This document shows, in pieces, positions 4,918 to 7,089 of a stretch of DNA of 7,089 nucleotides. The stretch covers positions 1 to 7,089 of the forward strand of contig JACQNH010000053.1 of the NCBI GenBank assembly GCA_016203175.1, read 5' to 3'. This DNA is from Candidatus Woesearchaeota archaeon (lineage in GTDB: Archaea; Nanobdellota; Nanobdellia; SCGC-AAA011-G17; JACQNH01). Every line of letters begins with the position of its first letter. Position 1 is the stretch's first letter. Both the position numbers and the translations under genes were made by a program. Under the pieces are notes generated by a model. It was not told the origin of the DNA and ran no database searches. It saw only the letters and a list, made by a program, of their open reading frames with translations.

Positions 4918-5805
4918 ATGGAAGACGATACTAAAAAATGGTTAATATTTCTTTTTGTGTTACAGATAATTTTGATTGGTTATTTAGGATATTTTAGCAA
5001 GTATTCTTATGATAAATTTAATAATTTTCAAAGCAGTTTTAATGAATTTAAGTCTAATACAGAAAAGAGTTTTGAGAATGTTGGTGAAAAAATTGGGGGT
5101 GTGGAAGAGGAGTTTAAGAAAAGTGCAACACAATTTACAACCTCTATTCAAAAATTAGAGGTGGAAAGTGAAAAATTGGGTAAAGGCTTAAAAGATATTC
5201 AAATAACAACTAAAGATTTCTCAAGCATCATTGAAGAAACTTTGGAATCTGTTGTGAGCATACAAACAAATTTGGGGTTAGGAAGTGGTGCTATAATAAC
5301 AAATGAGGGTTATATAGTTACAAATCATCATGTTATTGATGGTGTAACTGCTGCAGCAATAATAACTTATAAACAAGGAACATTCCCAGTTAGGTTGGTT
5401 AAAAAAGATTCTAGATTAGATTTGGCTTTATTAAAAATTGAAGGGAATTTTAGGCCAATGGATTTTGCGAATGTTAAATTGGTAAAGGTTGGAGAAAAAG
5501 TTATTGCTTTAGGAAATCCTTCTGGTTTAAGTTTTTCTGTAACTGAGGGAATTATAAGTCAGGTGAATAGAGAATTAAATGGGGTATCATATCCTTTATT
5601 CCAGACTGATGTTCCAATTAATCCTGGAAATTCTGGAGGTCCGTTAGCTAATATTCAAGGTCAAATTGTTGGGATAAACAGATTGAAAATAAAAGGCTTT
5701 GAAGGATTAGGGTTTGCGATACCTGCTGATATTGTTAAGAATTTTGTTACGCCTGCTATAAAGGAAGATAGGGAATTATTGGAGAAATTAGAACAGGAAA
5801 AATAA
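4918..5805 (+). CDS. Membrane-anchored HtrA/DegP-like trypsin-fold serine protease without PDZ domain
   Basis: A 295-residue protein with a short N-terminal tail, a transmembrane helix (about 8-26), a heptad-like Phe/Lys/Glu-rich region (about 30-105) likely to form a coiled-coil stalk, and an S1C protease domain (about 108-283). Active-site landmarks are clear: GLGSGAII (120-127), TNHHV with H138, RLDLALLKI with D168, and PINPGNSGGPL with S239, followed by GLGFAIP, which shapes the S1 region. HtrA proteases degrade or refold damaged envelope proteins. This one should work on the outer face of the cell membrane. The chain ends about 25 residues after the GLGFAIP segment, so the C-terminal PDZ domain common in DegP and DegS is missing. 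Oligomerisation might instead use the coiled coil. The start is set by the TATA box. The gene is divergent from the small membrane protein pair. Confidence 0.94.
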   Translation: MEDDTKKWLIFLFVLQIILIGYLGYFSKYSYDKFNNFQSSFNEFKSNTEKSFENVGEKIGGVEEEFKKSATQFTTSIQKLEVESEKLGKGLKDIQITTKDFSSIIEETLESVVSIQTNLGLGSGAIITNEGYIVTNHHVIDGVTAAAIITYKQGTFPVRLVKKDSRLDLALLKIEGNFRPMDFANVKLVKVGEKVIALGNPSGLSFSVTEGIISQVNRELNGVSYPLFQTDVPINPGNSGGPLANIQGQIVGINRLKIKGFEGLGFAIPADIVKNFVTPAIKEDRELLEKLEQEK

Positions 5806-5825
5806 GCTCAACAAGGTTAAGGTTA

Positions 5826-5872
5826 GTAAAAATACTTATGATGCTCCTGGAAAAGTTTTTCTAATTCTTTTA
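5826..5872. terminator. U-tract region, possible bidirectional terminator
   Basis: Between the convergent protease and hydrolase genes, the plus strand has TTTTT at 5856-5860 and a further T4 at 5868-5871. The minus strand has TTTTT at 5832-5828. Archaeal RNA polymerase can terminate on U-runs without a hairpin. The tracts are short and the DNA is AT-rich, so support is modest. Confidence 0.33.
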
Positions 5873-5902
5873 ATTCTGTAAGCAAGAATCTCGCTGCGTA
5901 AG

Positions 5903-6829
5903 CTAGGGATAGTTAGATTGACTTAGCCAATTAAGAATTTCTGTAGCAGTAATTTGAGGTTGGTCATTCATTGCATTGTGACCACTATTTGGTATATTAA
6001 TTATCTTCTCATTCTTACTAGCTAAATTTCTTTGGTGGAGGGGGGGTATGATTCTATCTCCGTCTGGGATCATGTATAGTTTTGGCACACCTAATTTTGG
6101 AATGTATTCTTTGCTATTCAAAGCTTTAATGAACTCTACGTCTCTTGCTTTAACCCATTTTTTTGCACCAACTTTTGGTCCCCTATTACTATGGTATTTG
6201 GCATTAGCGAATAGGTATGGTGCTGGCATCCATCTTGGCATATATCTACCAAGGGCATACATTTTTTTCAAGATAGGATGATTTTCTAGTGTTTCATCTA
6301 GATTGGTGAAGGGAGCAATGAAGATTATAGAATTGACTCCAAGGGTTGTTGGATCATTTTCGGTTAGGTATTTAGCTCCTTCTGCGGTTGCAAAACTGTG
6401 GAATATGTCGGTTGTCTTTGATAACCCTTCTTCTTTAGCTAGGTTGTGAGCTTCTTCCAGTCTTTGTTTACTTGTCCTTTCGTCAATGTATCCTCTTTGG
6501 CCTTTACTCCCTGCAAATCCTGGTGAGAAGAAAACGTAAATAGGATATCCGGCAGAAGCTAGCTCTTCAAAAAATTCATCTTTTGCGTAATCAGTTCTAT
6601 CTACTCCAAAACCATGAAAGAAAAGTAAACCCTCTTTTTTAGGCTCTGCTGATAAATAATTAAGATACTTAATTCCTCCCTTTGTAAATCCTTCAGTTTT
6701 TATTATTTCTTTTCTAGCTTCTGCCCTTTTAGTTGGCACTTCTTGTGCTGGTTTTAATACATCTTCAAATACTTTTTTTCCTGAAATTAAAAATCCTTCT
6801 TTTGTTATTATTGGCTTTCCAGCACTCAT
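5903..6829 (-). CDS. Alpha/beta-hydrolase fold protein (serine hydrolase, substrate unknown)
   Basis: 308 residues from ATG 6829. The fold is shown by LLFFHGFG (68-75, oxyanion-hole HG motif), the GYPIYVFFSPGFAGSKG segment (94-110), the nucleophile elbow DIFHSFA (141-147) with S145, PDGDRIIPP with acid D258 (D256 is an alternative), and NSGH with H284, ending in the usual final helix ILNWL. The family includes monoacylglycerol lipase-like and other esterases and peptidases, and the substrate cannot be read. The elbow is unusual: both small residues of GxSxG are replaced, by F143 and A147. No signal peptide is visible, so the protein is probably cytosolic. Local G+C is higher than elsewhere (27 of 60 bases in 6181-6240, against 15 of 60 in 2701-2760), which may mean transfer or higher expression. 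The start is uncertain, because the same frame stays open upstream to 6997. Confidence 0.86.
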   Translation of the reverse strand: MSAGKPIITKEGFLISGKKVFEDVLKPAQEVPTKRAEARKEIIKTEGFTKGGIKYLNYLSAEPKKEGLLFFHGFGVDRTDYAKDEFFEELASAGYPIYVFFSPGFAGSKGQRGYIDERTSKQRLEEAHNLAKEEGLSKTTDIFHSFATAEGAKYLTENDPTTLGVNSIIFIAPFTNLDETLENHPILKKMYALGRYMPRWMPAPYLFANAKYHSNRGPKVGAKKWVKARDVEFIKALNSKEYIPKLGVPKLYMIPDGDRIIPPLHQRNLASKNEKIINIPNSGHNAMNDQPQITATEILNWLSQSNYP

Positions 6830-6997
6830 AACAACATCTAAAAGTTCGATTTTAATTTTATCGTCTGTTTTTGTTAAACGTATATAATTGGCTTTGCTTC
6901 CTTTAAGAAAATCTTCTAAAGCTATTTTTGTATAAGAATCTAGCTTTTCATAGACCGTCAGGTTAAGTGTGGCTAGTTTTATAAGCTTAAAATCTAT
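6830..6997 (-). other. In-frame, protein-like 5' extension of the hydrolase gene, possible frameshifted start
   Basis: Upstream of ATG 6829 the hydrolase frame runs 56 codons without a stop, up to TAG 7000-6998. Parts of the encoded peptide look like real protein, for example GSKANYIRLTKTDD and KIKIELLDVV. This stretch has no in-frame ATG, GTG or TTG. An ATG at 6951-6949 is one base out of frame and is followed directly by AAAA (6948-6945). One extra A would give MKKLDSYTKIALEDF joined to the hydrolase, about 349 residues in all. A TATA-like TTATAAAA (6984-6977) is centred 29.5 nt upstream of that ATG. The cause may be a sequencing or assembly error, a natural frameshift, or a conserved untranslated stretch with the true start at 6829. 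Confidence 0.45.
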
Positions 6998-7036
6998 CTA
7001 ATTTTCGATAAAAGTTTGATTGGGCAAATTTTTGGG

Positions 7037-7078
7037 GGGTTAAGATCGACCCATTATTAGGAAAAAGGAGGCGACCTC
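7037..7078 (+). promoter_or_regulatory. Structured 5' leader with strong Shine-Dalgarno upstream of the gene at 7080
   Basis: AGGAGG (7066-7071) lies eight bases before ATG 7080. GAGG (7068-7071) can pair with CCTC (7075-7078) around a CGA loop, which would mask the ribosome site. Further upstream GGGTT (7037-7041) can pair with GACCC (7048-7052), including one G-U pair, around a six-base loop. The pairing is seen by eye and no folding energy was computed. Confidence 0.45.
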
Positions 7079-7079
7079 A

Positions 7080-7089
7080 ATGAATTGCA
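7080..7089 (+). CDS. Start of a gene running off the right edge (3 codons visible)
   Basis: ATG AAT TGC begins ten bases before the window end, eight bases after a near-perfect Shine-Dalgarno AGGAGG. Nothing can be said about the product beyond Met-Asn-Cys. It is divergent from the hydrolase gene. The strong ribosome site is the only evidence, and it contrasts with the leaderless starts elsewhere in the window. Confidence 0.45.

Noticed and set aside
6048..6281. 77-codon plus-strand open frame inside the hydrolase gene
   Set aside because: It is antisense to the clear alpha/beta-hydrolase reading frame and has no signals of its own.
1..7089. CRISPR array, insertion sequence, attachment site, tRNA or rRNA
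   Set aside because: I saw no regularly spaced repeats, transposase or recombinase motifs, terminal inverted repeats, tRNA-like cloverleaf or rRNA-like stretch on either strand.

Overview
The window is AT-rich (60-base stretches I counted range from 25% to 45% G+C) and looks archaeal. Six genes have a TATA-like box centred 25.5-26.5 nt upstream of the start codon, which is the geometry of leaderless archaeal mRNAs. The glycosyltransferase belongs to the Alg7/DPAGT1-AglH branch rather than the bacterial MraY/WecA branch. Compact genes, small two-helix membrane proteins and a large unrecognised exported protein suggest a DPANN archaeon (Woesearchaeota/Pacearchaeota-like). That placement is inferred from gene style, since no rRNA is present.

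Left end (1-720). On the minus strand a HEPN-domain protein (517-149) is followed by an overlapping minimal nucleotidyltransferase (219 to beyond base 1), a toxin-antitoxin-like pair. The 203-bp control region that follows has two identical 15-base promoter cores pointing outward, one for the HEPN gene and one for the gene at 721, plus a 13-base direct repeat next to the HEPN promoter.

Envelope region (721-5805). A predicted Tat-exported lipoprotein with a transglutaminase-like Cys-His-Glu domain (721-1674) converges on a cysteine-free, membrane-anchored or secreted 571-residue protein of unknown function (3455-1740). Upstream of the latter on the same strand are an Alg7/AglH-type HexNAc-1-phosphate transferase for lipid-linked glycan synthesis (4482-3490) and a coupled pair of ~50-residue two-helix membrane proteins (4838-4528). 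Transcribed divergently is a membrane-anchored, coiled-coil, PDZ-less HtrA/DegP-like serine protease (4918-5805). Most of these products act at or outside the membrane, so the region can be read as a cell-surface cluster covering glycan-lipid synthesis, exported proteins and extracytoplasmic quality control.

Right end (5806-7089). After a short spacer with U-tracts and coding-like scraps comes a minus-strand alpha/beta hydrolase (6829-5903) in somewhat more G+C-rich DNA. Its reading frame stays open 168 nt upstream of its first ATG with protein-like sequence. An out-of-frame ATG next to an A-run suggests a single-base frameshift near the true start. The window closes with the first three codons of a plus-strand gene at 7080. 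It has a strong Shine-Dalgarno sequence that can fold into a small hairpin, unlike the leaderless genes.

I see no tRNA, rRNA, CRISPR array, insertion sequence or recombinase.
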